64,000 bases of DNA, taken from positions 558,001-622,000 of the forward strand of contig NZ_MLFK01000007.1 in assembly GCF_001879205.1 (NCBI RefSeq), read 5' to 3'. Within the stretch, counting starts at the first letter, position 1; each line of letters starts with the position of its first letter. Both the position numbers and the translations under genes were made by a program. This document shows, piece by piece, positions 25,098-33,015 of this stretch. The DNA is from Flavobacterium johnsoniae (GTDB taxonomy: Bacteria > Bacteroidota > Bacteroidia > Flavobacteriales > Flavobacteriaceae). The notes beneath the pieces are model-generated. The model saw only the letters and a list, made by a program, of their open reading frames with translations. It was not told the DNA's origin and ran no database searches.

Positions 25098-25843
25098 AAA
25101 TTAAATACTTTGAATATATAACAGTTTACCTGTCTGTTTTTTTAGTCTGTGTCTTTGTCGGTGTAATCGGAAGATTGGTGCTGCTGGAAAAAGGTGCTGA
25201 TGAATATACGGCCGGCGTTTTCTTTTGGATCAGCACTGGATTTGGAGTTTTAATTTTTGCAATTTTAAGTTTATTTCTAAACGATTTGGCTGAGAGATTG
25301 GTGGATCGTTTTTTGAAGGCAAAAAAAAATGAATCGCCTGAAAGCCGCATTCCAAATGAAGACGTTGAAAAAATAGAAGAGGAGCGGCAGGATGTTTTAA
25401 TGAAGCCCGTATTGTCTGAAAATAAAAATTCAGCCATCGATATTGAACAGATAAGGGAGGAGCGGCAAAATGCAGTCAAAAATCAAAACCAGGCCAGAAT
25501 TGATGCTGCCATCCGTTATGCGCAGCAAGAGTTCGCACTGTATGCGTCGGATGATGATTTGAAACAATTGGGAAAGAATATAATCATATATGCTGAAGAC
25601 ATAAATTTTGAAAAGATTAAACCGGTAAAAGTAAAAGATCTGTCCAATCTCGATCTTTATCATTTTGGCTGGAATATCTGGAATTGTTTTAAAGTCAGCA
25701 GGCAGGACAGAGCCGCGCAATTTTTAAAACTGACTTTTGCTGACGCTTTAAAAGATGTTGAGCAGAACAGCATTAAAACGCATCTCAAAGATGATGAACA
25801 GAAAGGGACTATAAAGATAGCGGAAAATTTGACGCTTTTTTAA
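25094..25843 (+). CDS. Membrane protein with coiled-coil tail, element-encoded, function unknown
   Basis: The 249-residue protein has two membrane segments near residues 9-30 and 42-64, followed by a charged, probably coiled-coil region (about 70-140). Two similar stretches, EEERQDVLMKP and IREERQNAVKN, suggest an internal duplication. The C-terminal part (145-249) is not recognisable. It overlaps the recombinase by 4 bp, so it is translated with it. Its place in the operon suggests a job in element maintenance, but nothing in the sequence proves it. Confidence 0.6.
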   Translation: MKIKYFEYITVYLSVFLVCVFVGVIGRLVLLEKGADEYTAGVFFWISTGFGVLIFAILSLFLNDLAERLVDRFLKAKKNESPESRIPNEDVEKIEEERQDVLMKPVLSENKNSAIDIEQIREERQNAVKNQNQARIDAAIRYAQQEFALYASDDDLKQLGKNIIIYAEDINFEKIKPVKVKDLSNLDLYHFGWNIWNCFKVSRQDRAAQFLKLTFADALKDVEQNSIKTHLKDDEQKGTIKIAENLTLF

Positions 25844-25873
25844 AGTGAAATTGCTATAAAAGCTGTGTTTTTC

Positions 25874-25919
25874 AAGTGTTTTTGTTGTGTAAGCGGACAC
25901 AGCAAAAACACTTTTTTTA
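25874..25919 (+). terminator. Terminator of recombinase operon
   Basis: A 17-bp stem (one G-U pair) closes a 6-nt loop (AAGCGG), then seven T. It ends the three-gene operon and separates it from the next HTH gene. Confidence 0.9.
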
Positions 25920-25949
25920 TTTGTGCCATAACAATTAAAAACGATAGCT

Positions 25950-26288
25950 ATGGACATCAATAATATCTCTTTTGAAGACCTGCCTAAAGCAGTAGCATAC
26001 TTAGCGAAAGAAATTGCAGAGATTAAACTTTTGATTCAGAATGTGCAGGTATACGAATCTAAAGCAAAAAGCAATCCTATTGGTATTGAAGAAGCAAGCC
26101 GGATGATAGGGAAGGCAAAGTCAACAATTTATGCTCTTGTAAGACAGAGAAAAATTCCTTGTTATAAATATGGTAAAAAGCTCTATTTTTTTGAAGAAGA
26201 ACTTTTAGAATGGATTTCTAAAGGGAAAAAGAAAACAGTACAGGAAATCGAATCAGAAGCATTGAAATATAATCATAAGAATAGATAG
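25950..26288 (+). CDS. Excisionase-like HTH protein
   Basis: The 112-residue protein has a short N-terminal helix region (coiled-coil like, to about 40) and then the HTH_17 pattern IGIEEASRMIGKAKSTIYALVRQRKIPCYKYGKKLYFFEEELLEWI, with RxRKIPCYK as the recognition wing. Such proteins bind near att sites or origins to direct excision or replication. It has its own unit after the terminator. Confidence 0.8.
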   Translation: MDINNISFEDLPKAVAYLAKEIAEIKLLIQNVQVYESKAKSNPIGIEEASRMIGKAKSTIYALVRQRKIPCYKYGKKLYFFEEELLEWISKGKKKTVQEIESEALKYNHKNR

Positions 26289-26297
26289 ATAATAGAC

Positions 26298-26322
26298 TGC
26301 AAGAGGAGAGCAGGATTCGAAC
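26298..26322 (-). other. tRNA 3'-end-like fragment, possible att remnant
   Basis: On the minus strand the sequence GTTCGAATCCTGC followed by TCTCCTC resembles a T-loop and acceptor 3' strand. The T-stem partner (TATAG) does not pair, and no tRNA body exists upstream. It lies at the far side of the integrase module, where tRNA-targeting elements leave a 3'-end copy. I could not match it to a particular tRNA. Confidence 0.35.
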
Positions 26323-26375
26323 TATATCGCTCAAACCCGCATCTATGCTACGTTTTTATGATGTCTTAAACCTAA

Positions 26376-27145
26376 GGTTCTGTCGCATGTTTAATAACTA
26401 TTATCTTTAGACGTTCAAAATATATTTTATGAATACGAAAGGTCATTGTTATCCCAAAGCCATTATTTTGCAGGCTGTTTATTTCAAATTGAGATTTACA
26501 TTGAGTTACAGGGATATTGAGGAAATAATGAAAATGCGTGGAATAGCAGTTGATCACGCGACGATTCAACGTTGGGTATTTAAATTTACTCCAATGGTTG
26601 AATCGCAGATGAAAAAAGGAAAGAGCAGAGTAGGCACCAGCTGGCGAATGGATGAAACTTATATAAAAGTAAAAGGTATCTGGTGTTATTTGTATCGGGC
26701 TGTTGAGAGATGTGGTAATACGGTGGATTTTCTTTTGATCAGAAGAAGACAGAGGATGAGTGCACAGTCATTCCTGATAAAAGCAATAAAAAATAATTAC
26801 CGGCCAACAGTAATAAATATAGACAAAAGCGGCTCTAACACCAGCGCAATAAGGGTTTATAACAAACGGTCATTTTCGAATATAAAGATTAGGCAATGTA
26901 AATATCTCAACAATATTGTGGAACAGGACCATCGTTTCATAAAGTGGCGTATACAAAACGGCTTGGGTTTTAAAAGTTTTGCGTCTGCAAGAAGAACCCT
27001 GGCAGGAATTGAAGTTGTGCACATGTTAAGAAAAAATCAGATGCTTAACCCAGGAACAAGTATGTTCAAATCATTTTGTAAATTGGCTGCATAATTTTCG
27101 GGTTTCTGATTTCTTGCGGATTTACATGGCAGATGCGACAGAACC
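26376..27145 (+). mobile_element. IS6-family insertion sequence, 770 bp
   Basis: The ends are 13-bp perfect terminal inverted repeats (GGTTCTGTCGCAT at 26376-26388, complement at 27133-27145) with the IS6 start GGTTCTGT. One transposase gene fills the interior. IS6 elements normally leave an 8-bp duplication; the flanks read AAACCTAA and CTTTTTCA, so none is present, which points to adjacent deletion or rearrangement. Confidence 0.92.
26429..27094 (+). CDS. IS6-family transposase
   Basis: The 221-residue protein has an N-terminal HTH (RFTLSYRDIEEIMKMRGI) and a DDE catalytic core: Asp in WRMDETYIKVKG, Asp in VINIDKSGSN, Glu in NNIVEQDHRFIKWR. It catalyses copy-paste transposition with cointegrates. 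The gene is intact within the IS and is oriented left to right; the start is the first ATG within 55 bp of the left terminal repeat. Confidence 0.93.
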   Translation: MNTKGHCYPKAIILQAVYFKLRFTLSYRDIEEIMKMRGIAVDHATIQRWVFKFTPMVESQMKKGKSRVGTSWRMDETYIKVKGIWCYLYRAVERCGNTVDFLLIRRRQRMSAQSFLIKAIKNNYRPTVINIDKSGSNTSAIRVYNKRSFSNIKIRQCKYLNNIVEQDHRFIKWRIQNGLGFKSFASARRTLAGIEVVHMLRKNQMLNPGTSMFKSFCKLAA

Positions 27146-27591
27146 CTTTTTCAGGATCTTTAACTGCGCATTAGTTTCCTGTGCGACGTAATTTATTATC
27201 TGGGTTCCATTAGTTTTTCCGCTTATAAATTTTTCCCATTCGATATATTCCCAGTGCAGGTAACGCGCATCGTCTTTTTTTTATCAAAAGGAATTTCTAC
27301 CTCAAAACCGATTATAGAATTATGACCATTTAGATCATTTCCATAGAGCAGATACCTGCGCCTGAAATTATATTCTTTACAGGACTGGCAGTCATCAATT
27401 TTAAAAGCTCGTTCCATACTCGCTTCTTTGCGCAGCTCTTTGACAATTCCGCATACAAATTCCTGTTCTGCCAGGGAAATAACTTTATTTCTTAAAACGA
27501 GGTTAACTAAGTCCGCCACTATAATATCATATTCTGATTTATCAAAATTGGCGCCTGAAAAGGAATTTAATTTTTCTCGGGAATAAGTCAT
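27146..27591 (-). pseudogene. Frameshifted, IS-truncated gene of unknown function
   Basis: Translation from 27591 gives a plausible protein through VEIPFDKKK, then breaks at an A8 run (27276-27285 region) into a frame ending at 27223. With one extra A the reading continues as DDARYLHWEYIEWEKF...QLKILKK up to 27146, where the IS begins exactly at a codon boundary. That second part has a convincing composition, so I take it as the true C-terminal half. The product has a CQSC pair near residue 70, otherwise nothing recognisable. If the left IS flank is joined, codons LGLRHHKNVA and a stop follow, which may be the original end. Whether the A-run slips by program or by damage cannot be told. Confidence 0.6.
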
Positions 27592-27919
27592 ACGATGCTA
27601 CTTAAGATTAAGGTCTTGTAAATATTACGTGGTACTACTTTGAAAATAAAATGTTTACACCGATACATTTTTAACTTGCTATTTATACTGTTGTGGCTTT
27701 TCTCTAAACGAATATAAGAAATATTATTACTACAAAATGCGGGTAAATTCCAAATTAAGATTAAATTGATATATACAATTTCTTTTAAATTTATCTTTAT
27801 AAAGCAGCAGGGTATTGAAGCGGTTTCTAGACTGCGTGCTTTGCTTATAATTTATGACTGTTCAATAGCCAAAATCCAGATTTGGTTTTTGAAACTTGTA
27901 AAATAAAAAATAAAAAAAT
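27592..27919. other. AT-rich intergenic stretch
   Basis: This 328-bp gap separates the broken gene from a small divergent gene. I found no coding frame, RNA or clear TAnnTTTG match, only very AT-rich DNA. It presumably contains promoters for both neighbours. Confidence 0.4.
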
Positions 27920-28279
27920 ATGGAAAATCAGGTTAAAAAATCTTTAGAGTTTAAATTTTTATATGATGGTATAACATATTCCGTTCAATCATTTGTACTA
28001 TCGACCGATGCTGAGCTTACTTTTGATAATGTCGCAAAGGAGATGTATGACGGTTTTGCTTATCATCTCTCTTTTACTACGGATCCTAGATTGCCTTTAG
28101 AGCTAGCAAGGGACTCTAATATGGTTTATTTTATTGAGGATGGGGGAGTAACAAAACTGGGGTATCTTCGTGGGAGTAGTTTTATAGAATGTGAAGACTC
28201 AATCTTTATCAGTACTTTAAAGGCCAGAATTTTAGAGCTTTTAATGATGCCTGGAGATACCGGGAATTATAAGGAATAA
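27920..28279 (+). CDS. Small protein of unknown function
   Basis: The 119-residue protein has no signal peptide or membrane segment and mixed polar composition. It contains no family motif I recognise. The ATG follows an A-rich tract. It is probably element-associated and cytosolic, because it lies beside the IS and integrase module. Codon use is ordinary for the region, so I take it as real with moderate confidence. Confidence 0.5.
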   Translation: MENQVKKSLEFKFLYDGITYSVQSFVLSTDAELTFDNVAKEMYDGFAYHLSFTTDPRLPLELARDSNMVYFIEDGGVTKLGYLRGSSFIECEDSIFISTLKARILELLMMPGDTGNYKE

Positions 28280-28283
28280 TATA

Positions 28284-28380
28284 TAGGGTGTAGAAATTGT
28301 TTCGAACTTACGGCTTCAAGTAGTAATTAGTCAGTATTTTAAATTTTGCCTTGAAATTTATGTACCGATTCTGCACCCTA
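28284..28380. repeat. 97-bp segment with 12-bp imperfect inverted ends
   Basis: TAGGGTGTAGAA (28284-28295) and TTCTGCACCCTA (28369-28380) are reverse complements with one G-T difference. It could be a remnant of a small mobile unit or a long-range hairpin. The surrounding gap (28280-28705) is otherwise AT-rich with no other feature. Confidence 0.35.
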
Positions 28381-28705
28381 GATTCAAATGGATTTATTTT
28401 TTAATTTTTTGTATCAGAAATGCCTTTAGAACCTAATTCCGCAGGTAATGATTTTGTTGAGTTTTAAATTTATCAGAAAGTGATATGAAATTTTTTTAAC
28501 TAAACTAAAATGGAAATGAGATCATGTTCGTTTTTAACATTTAAATTAAGATATCAAGTCCAATCTGTTGGGGATTGAACCAAAAATCTTTTAATTTCTA
28601 AATAAATTAAACAATATGATAATTTATTATGCTATAAACAAAAGTTTAAATTTGTGCTAAAAAATGGTGTAATTCAAAAAACTTAAGTATATCAATTCAT
28701 AGTCA

Positions 28706-29113
28706 TTATGATTTTTCGAAATTAGCTTTTGCTTCTCTGAATTCATTTACTGATTTTGCAATCCAAAACCACAAAGGAGTAACCTGAACTAATAAACCAC
28801 GTCCCAGGGCAGTTAATTCATATTCTACTCTTGGTGGAACTTCCGGATAAACACTTCTTGAAATCAGCCCGTCCCGTTCCAGTTCACGAAGACATTTTGT
28901 TAACATCTTCTGGCTTATTCCGTTAATGTGCTTTTGGAGATTAGAAAATCTCATTCTTCCATCAATTCCTAAAGCATGTATAATAAATAATGACCATTTA
29001 TTTCCCACGTGATTTAGTATGTCAGTTTTAAGATCATCATTGTCCTTATTTAAAACTTTACAAATGTCATCCCATGCGTTAACAATTTCATCATCGGTCA
29101 TAAGTCTTTCCAT
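28706..29113 (-). CDS. HxlR-family transcription regulator
   Basis: The 135-residue protein has the HxlR winged-helix pattern: NHVGNKWSLFIIHALG, RMRFSNLQKHINGISQKMLTKCLRELERDGLISR and VEYELTALGRGL. Members sense electrophiles, oxidants or quinones, often through a Cys, and bind inverted or direct repeats. Cysteines here are in the N-terminal DDICKV and TKCLREL segments. It is divergent from the NmrA-like gene. Two candidate operators (29332-29352, 32854-32874) lie upstream of plus-strand genes. Confidence 0.9.
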   Translation of the reverse strand: MERLMTDDEIVNAWDDICKVLNKDNDDLKTDILNHVGNKWSLFIIHALGIDGRMRFSNLQKHINGISQKMLTKCLRELERDGLISRSVYPEVPPRVEYELTALGRGLLVQVTPLWFWIAKSVNEFREAKANFEKS

Positions 29114-29331
29114 ATATTTTTCCTGTTATGTATTAAGGCTGGTTTTTACCGGATGGCCCTCCATAAAATCCATCCATGCCATAAAGGTAGGACTATAATA
29201 TCATTCTTTAAAATTTGGCTGCATCAAAAAATATATTTGATAATCAGTATTTTTAGAAATCGGATATCAAAAATTTATGGCGTGTTAATTTATATATAAA
29301 TTTATAAAATATTGGTACTGGTAATCAGAAT

Positions 29332-29352
29332 ACTAACCAGTAAGTAACTAAC
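29332..29352. promoter_or_regulatory. 21-bp candidate operator, site 1
   Basis: ACTAAC occurs at both ends of this 21-bp block, with GTAAGTA between. It matches the block at 32854-32874 at 19 of 21 positions. It lies 41 bp upstream of the -7 element at 29394 and about 64 bp upstream of the expected transcription start at its centre, a position used by activators. Confidence 0.65.
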
Positions 29353-29393
29353 ATTCATGAGGGTGCCTTATTTTTTTTGAAATTTAGCTGTCA

Positions 29394-29401
29394 TAACTTT
29401 G
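29394..29401 (+). promoter_or_regulatory. -7 element (TAACTTTG) of NmrA-like gene
   Basis: TAACTTTG matches TAnnTTTG and a TTTG lies 14 nt upstream (29376-29379). The gene starts 62 bp downstream. Confidence 0.6.
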
Positions 29402-29463
29402 TCATTGAAAATAGAAAACTTTAAAAAGAAAGTAATTTTTTCAATAACGTTTAATAGAAAAGT

Positions 29464-30393
29464 ATGGAAAATAAATCAATATTAGTTTTAGGAGCAGGTG
29501 AATTAGGTATGCCTGTAATCCTTAATTTGGCTGAAAAAGCAAAAGAAAATAATTCAACAGTTACGGTACTGCTTCGTCAGAAAACTATAGAGTCAGAGGA
29601 GTCTGAAAAAAAGCAAAATATAAATCAACTAAAAGCTCTTGGCGTAAATATTATTGCTGGGGATCTTTCAGCTCCTTCGTCAGAGTTAGTTTCAATTTTT
29701 AAAAATTACGATGCAGTTGTTTCCTGCACTGGATACGGAAGCGGTGCCGGAGGATTCCAGCTTAAACTGGCAAATGCAGTTCTGGAAGCAGGTGTGAAAC
29801 GTTATTTCCCTTGGCAGTTTGGTGTTGATTTTGAAGTGATAGGACGTGGCAGCGCGCAGGATTTATTTGATGAACAGCTTGATGTGCGTGAACTTCTTAG
29901 ATCTCAAAATGATACAAAATGGGTCATTATTTCAACCGGACTCTTTACCAGCTATTTATTCGAGCCTTTTTTTGGTGTTGTAGATTTCGATAGAAAAGTT
30001 ATAAATGCATTAGGAAGCCCGGACACGGCGGTTACTGTTACAACTCCGGAAGATATCGGCAGGTTAACTGCAGAAATCTTTTTTGAAAAACCAGTAATTG
30101 AGAACAGTATCGTTTATATCGGAGGAGATACAATTACTTACGGACAATTTGGAGATCTTATTGAGTCATTGTCTGGACAAAAATTTAAACGTACGGTTTC
30201 TGATCTGAAGGAGTTAGAAAATGACCTGAATAATGACCCCGCAAATTTTGTAAAAAAGTACAGGTCTATTTTCGGCAGCGGACGAGGCGTATCATGGGAC
30301 TTTAAAACGACTTTTAATTTTAAAAATGGCATTAAGACCACTTCTGCAAGAGAATGGGGAGAAAAGAATATAGACTGGAGTTTATATAATTAA
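29464..30393 (+). CDS. NmrA/isoflavone-reductase-like NAD(P)-binding protein
   Basis: The 309-residue cytosolic protein has the Rossmann signature VLGAGELGMPV near residues 6-16 (GxxGxxG), then LRQK and VSCTGYGSGAGGF. PWQFGVDFE and WVIISTGLFTSYLFEP fit the NmrA/isoflavone-reductase type. Family members bind NADP(H) as redox sensors or reduce small aromatic or quinone substrates. A promoter with a candidate operator lies upstream, and an HxlR gene is divergent, so it is probably stress-inducible. Confidence 0.85.
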   Translation: MENKSILVLGAGELGMPVILNLAEKAKENNSTVTVLLRQKTIESEESEKKQNINQLKALGVNIIAGDLSAPSSELVSIFKNYDAVVSCTGYGSGAGGFQLKLANAVLEAGVKRYFPWQFGVDFEVIGRGSAQDLFDEQLDVRELLRSQNDTKWVIISTGLFTSYLFEPFFGVVDFDRKVINALGSPDTAVTVTTPEDIGRLTAEIFFEKPVIENSIVYIGGDTITYGQFGDLIESLSGQKFKRTVSDLKELENDLNNDPANFVKKYRSIFGSGRGVSWDFKTTFNFKNGIKTTSAREWGEKNIDWSLYN

Positions 30394-30421
30394 ATAATGT
30401 TATTGAATATAAGTAAATTAG

Positions 30422-30455
30422 AAAGCTGAAATACAATATGTATTTCAGCTTTTTT
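30422..30455 (+). terminator. Terminator of NmrA-like gene
   Basis: A stem of about 13 bp (AAAGCTGAAATAC with GTATTTCAGCTTT) closes a 5-nt loop and is followed by more T. Confidence 0.88.
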
Positions 30456-30502
30456 GCATAAGATTAAATTGTTTTTTTATATCATATGAATTCAACTGAA
30501 AT

Positions 30503-30934
30503 TTATCCTAGCCAGATACTCCAGGGAAGTCTGGTGAGAATTAAAAGAAATCCTATTGTGTAAAAAATGGATGTTGTTTTGTACTTAATTTTTTCATCGA
30601 ATGCTCTTTTAGATCTAGAATAACCAATAGTAATCAGGATAACAGAAATGAGCATCATTAAAGGATGTTCTAAAGCGTATAATCTCGCGGCACTATTTTT
30701 CATCGTCCCGCCTGAGAGGTTTGAAATCCCCAGCGGAGACAGGAAATATAAGGCAAGTCCAAAAACAAACTGCAGATGAATTATAATAAGAGCCAGTAGG
30801 AAAACTATTTTACTTCCGTTCGTAAAAGGCTTCTTATTTATCCAGCCATAAAAGGCGTAAAGTACAGCTGTTAATAAAAGAATTAATGTGAGATATGCAG
30901 CTAATGAGTGTGCCGATTTTAATATTGTATACAT
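30503..30934 (-). CDS. Four-helix membrane protein, cytochrome b561-like
   Basis: The 143-residue protein has four membrane segments (about 10-30, 42-65, 85-107, 117-136). His residues sit near the ends of helices (KSAHSL, IHLQF, LEHPLM), a pattern that could ligate heme. Bacteroidota proteins of this size and layout are usually labelled cytochrome b/b561-like. It follows 43 bp after the upstream beta-barrel-like gene on the same strand, so co-transcription is likely. Confidence 0.65.
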   Translation of the reverse strand: MYTILKSAHSLAAYLTLILLLTAVLYAFYGWINKKPFTNGSKIVFLLALIIIHLQFVFGLALYFLSPLGISNLSGGTMKNSAARLYALEHPLMMLISVILITIGYSRSKRAFDEKIKYKTTSIFYTIGFLLILTRLPWSIWLG

Positions 30935-30977
30935 GATTTTTTGGTTCTATTACTGGGCAAAGGTTGTTTTTAAAATT

Positions 30978-31646
30978 CTAGAATAAAAGAGCGCTTACAA
31001 ATACTCCGAAGTTATTTTCATTGTGTTTTATTGGACCGTACCAGTCAATATTTGATGCTGCCCCAAAAGCAAATTCTTTATAGCCTAGACCGGCACGCAG
31101 CATAATATAACTTCTGTTGTGAATTCCCGACTTGGGAATGAAACCGTACATTCCCTGCAAACGGCTGTAAAAATTAAGTTTATCATTGATTTTTGGTCTG
31201 TATTCTATTAATGCTAAACTTTCTGCAGCAAGATCATCGGCCAGATCAACTTTTGGATTTACAATAATCAGCATTTGTGGCGATACGTAAGAATATATTA
31301 AACCAGCAACTGATCTGAAACCATATACAGGTGTATACTGCATACCGGAAGATATATCAAGACCTTTAAATAAAGTATAAGTAAGGTGAGCCTGGGTCAT
31401 GATATCGGGTGTCATTTCTTTTTCCCATGTGGCAGCAGCGTTAGTAACACTGAAAAATCCCAGGGGAATGCTTTGGAATTTCTTATTTATAATTAATTGA
31501 TACATCACGCCTCTGCTGCCTGCCATAGTTTCTATGCTTATAGGAGGATTTGAGTTAGGTTTTTCTGTATCGTTTTCAACTTGAGCAAAAATTGATGTGC
31601 TTGAAATTAACAATGCCGCCATCGCGGAATTAAAGAACTTAGTCAT
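30978..31646 (-). CDS. Secreted beta-rich protein, probable outer-membrane barrel
   Basis: The 222-residue protein has a signal peptide (to about SIFAQ), then alternating aromatic and polar strands with a C-terminal phenylalanine (FVSALLF), the classic end of an outer-membrane beta-barrel. No family name is recognisable. It is cotranscribed with the cytochrome-like gene, with a -7 element about 100 bp upstream. Confidence 0.6.
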   Translation of the reverse strand: MTKFFNSAMAALLISSTSIFAQVENDTEKPNSNPPISIETMAGSRGVMYQLIINKKFQSIPLGFFSVTNAAATWEKEMTPDIMTQAHLTYTLFKGLDISSGMQYTPVYGFRSVAGLIYSYVSPQMLIIVNPKVDLADDLAAESLALIEYRPKINDKLNFYSRLQGMYGFIPKSGIHNRSYIMLRAGLGYKEFAFGAASNIDWYGPIKHNENNFGVFVSALLF

Positions 31647-31749
31647 GTAATTTTATATTATTTATTTATACTGCGTTTCTGTTAAGCTCAATAGTTCGTG
31701 CCGGCTGATGACAGCAGCTGATTTTTGAAGTGCGTAAAGTTTAACGCAG

Positions 31750-31757
31750 CAAAATTA
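31750..31757 (-). promoter_or_regulatory. -7 element (TAATTTTG) of the barrel-like gene
   Basis: TAATTTTG on the minus strand matches TAnnTTTG and lies about 104 bp upstream of the ATG at 31646. No convincing -33 element was seen. Confidence 0.4.
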
Positions 31758-31799
31758 TAATGGAGTGCGCAGAAGAGTATGGTAATAAGCGTGCCTCGA

Positions 31800-32654
31800 T
31801 TAGGACAAATCGTGCATTAACTTTTTTCTGTATTCGGATGGGGTTAAGCCTGTGAAATTTTTGAAAAGTCTTGTAAAGTAAGAGGGATCTTCGAATTTAA
31901 GCTGAAAACTGATTTCCGAAATGGATTTGGTGAAATCTGCCAGTAATATCTGGCTGTTTAAAATTGCAACTTCGGTAATTATTTCTTTGCAGCTTTTGTT
32001 AAAAACAGTTTTAACGCATCTGTTTAGGTAATTGGAGGAAACGGCTAAATTTTCTGCGTAAAATGAAATTGCTCTTTCAAATTTGTAATGCTCATGCACT
32101 GATTGTTTGAACTGAATCGCGATCTGCTGGGTTCTGGAGATAGATCTGCGGTTTTTAGATAAGTGTAGTATTTTATTCAGCAGTGCCTGCACTAAATTAC
32201 TGCTTATCTGCATATTTGGAAGTGAGATTTCAAGTTCTGTTGAAAGTAATCTGCAGATCGAATATATCCAGTTACTTTCGGCACTTTCTAATTTTAAAAT
32301 CGGATCTATAAAAAAGACATTCATAAGATCCTGCTGATTGAAAAGCTGAGACATAGTTTCTTCTTCAATCAGTATAAAATAACCTTTTAAGCTGCCGGGT
32401 ATTTTTTGCAGGGAACTCACAGTATGAGTCGAAATAAAAATTATTGAATCTGCTGTACACTCATACAATTTATTGTCTATGCGATTTATAAAACTCCCTT
32501 CGCGGATATAGAACAAGAAATTATAATCTTTCTGCAGAACAGGCATCGGCAGTTTGAAATGGCTGCTTAAAAAACTCAGCGAGTATATTTGTAATGGAGT
32601 TGTCTGCCATTGAAAATTTAAAGGTATATTTTTTAAATATTCCTTTTTAAACAT
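31800..32654 (-). CDS. AraC-family transcription regulator
   Basis: The start at 32654 (MFKKEYLKN) gives 284 residues; the frame extends further only to a TTG at 32744. The N-terminal half is a cupin-like effector domain (NFLFYIREGSFINRIDNKLY). The C-terminal two-helix-turn-helix region contains FYAENLAVSSNYLNRCVK and SISEISFQLKFEDPSYFTRLFKNFTGLTPSEYRK, the classic AraC signature. It is divergent from UPF0173 across 361 bp that contain a candidate operator. Targets may include the barrel/cytochrome pair just downstream or the UPF0173 gene. Confidence 0.92.
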   Translation of the reverse strand: MFKKEYLKNIPLNFQWQTTPLQIYSLSFLSSHFKLPMPVLQKDYNFLFYIREGSFINRIDNKLYECTADSIIFISTHTVSSLQKIPGSLKGYFILIEEETMSQLFNQQDLMNVFFIDPILKLESAESNWIYSICRLLSTELEISLPNMQISSNLVQALLNKILHLSKNRRSISRTQQIAIQFKQSVHEHYKFERAISFYAENLAVSSNYLNRCVKTVFNKSCKEIITEVAILNSQILLADFTKSISEISFQLKFEDPSYFTRLFKNFTGLTPSEYRKKLMHDLS

Positions 32655-32853
32655 TTCCGATGTGACTAATTTATCCAAAAAAATAAAATTGATTTGCAGC
32701 CAAAGATAATTATAAAAAATAACTGATTCTAAATCTAAAAGCAATAGAAATTATTACTCGGTAATAATAAGATTAACTGCGAAGAAGATACTTTGAATTA
32801 AATTATGTTAATTAAAAGATAAACATAAAATCGATCCTTTTAATAACCAAAAA

Positions 32854-32874
32854 ACTAACCTGTAGGTAACTAAC
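32854..32874. promoter_or_regulatory. 21-bp candidate operator, site 2
   Basis: It matches the block at 29332-29352 at 19 of 21 positions, with ACTAAC at both ends. It lies 41 bp upstream of the -7 element at 32916, the same distance as site 1. The remaining gap (32655-33015) is AT-rich and holds the UPF0173 promoter. Confidence 0.65.
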
Positions 32875-32915
32875 GAACTCTCAGGTCTGTTATTGTTTTT
32901 AAGTTTTAACGACTG

Positions 32916-32923
32916 TAATTTTG
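32916..32923 (+). promoter_or_regulatory. -7 element (TAATTTTG) of UPF0173 gene
   Basis: TAATTTTG matches TAnnTTTG. There is no TTG at the usual spacing upstream, so the promoter may need an activator. The gene begins 92 bp downstream. Confidence 0.5.
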
Positions 32924-33015
32924 ATACTGAAAACTTCGTGCAAATAACAGTTTAGAAAATAATCGCAAGTCCATAATCGACCAATAAAAACAAGTTCAAT
33001 ATTAAATTTATACAG

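Noticed and set aside
26298..26322. Complete tRNA gene
   Set aside because: Only the T-loop and acceptor-like part exist, and the T-stem does not pair. No D arm or anticodon arm is present.
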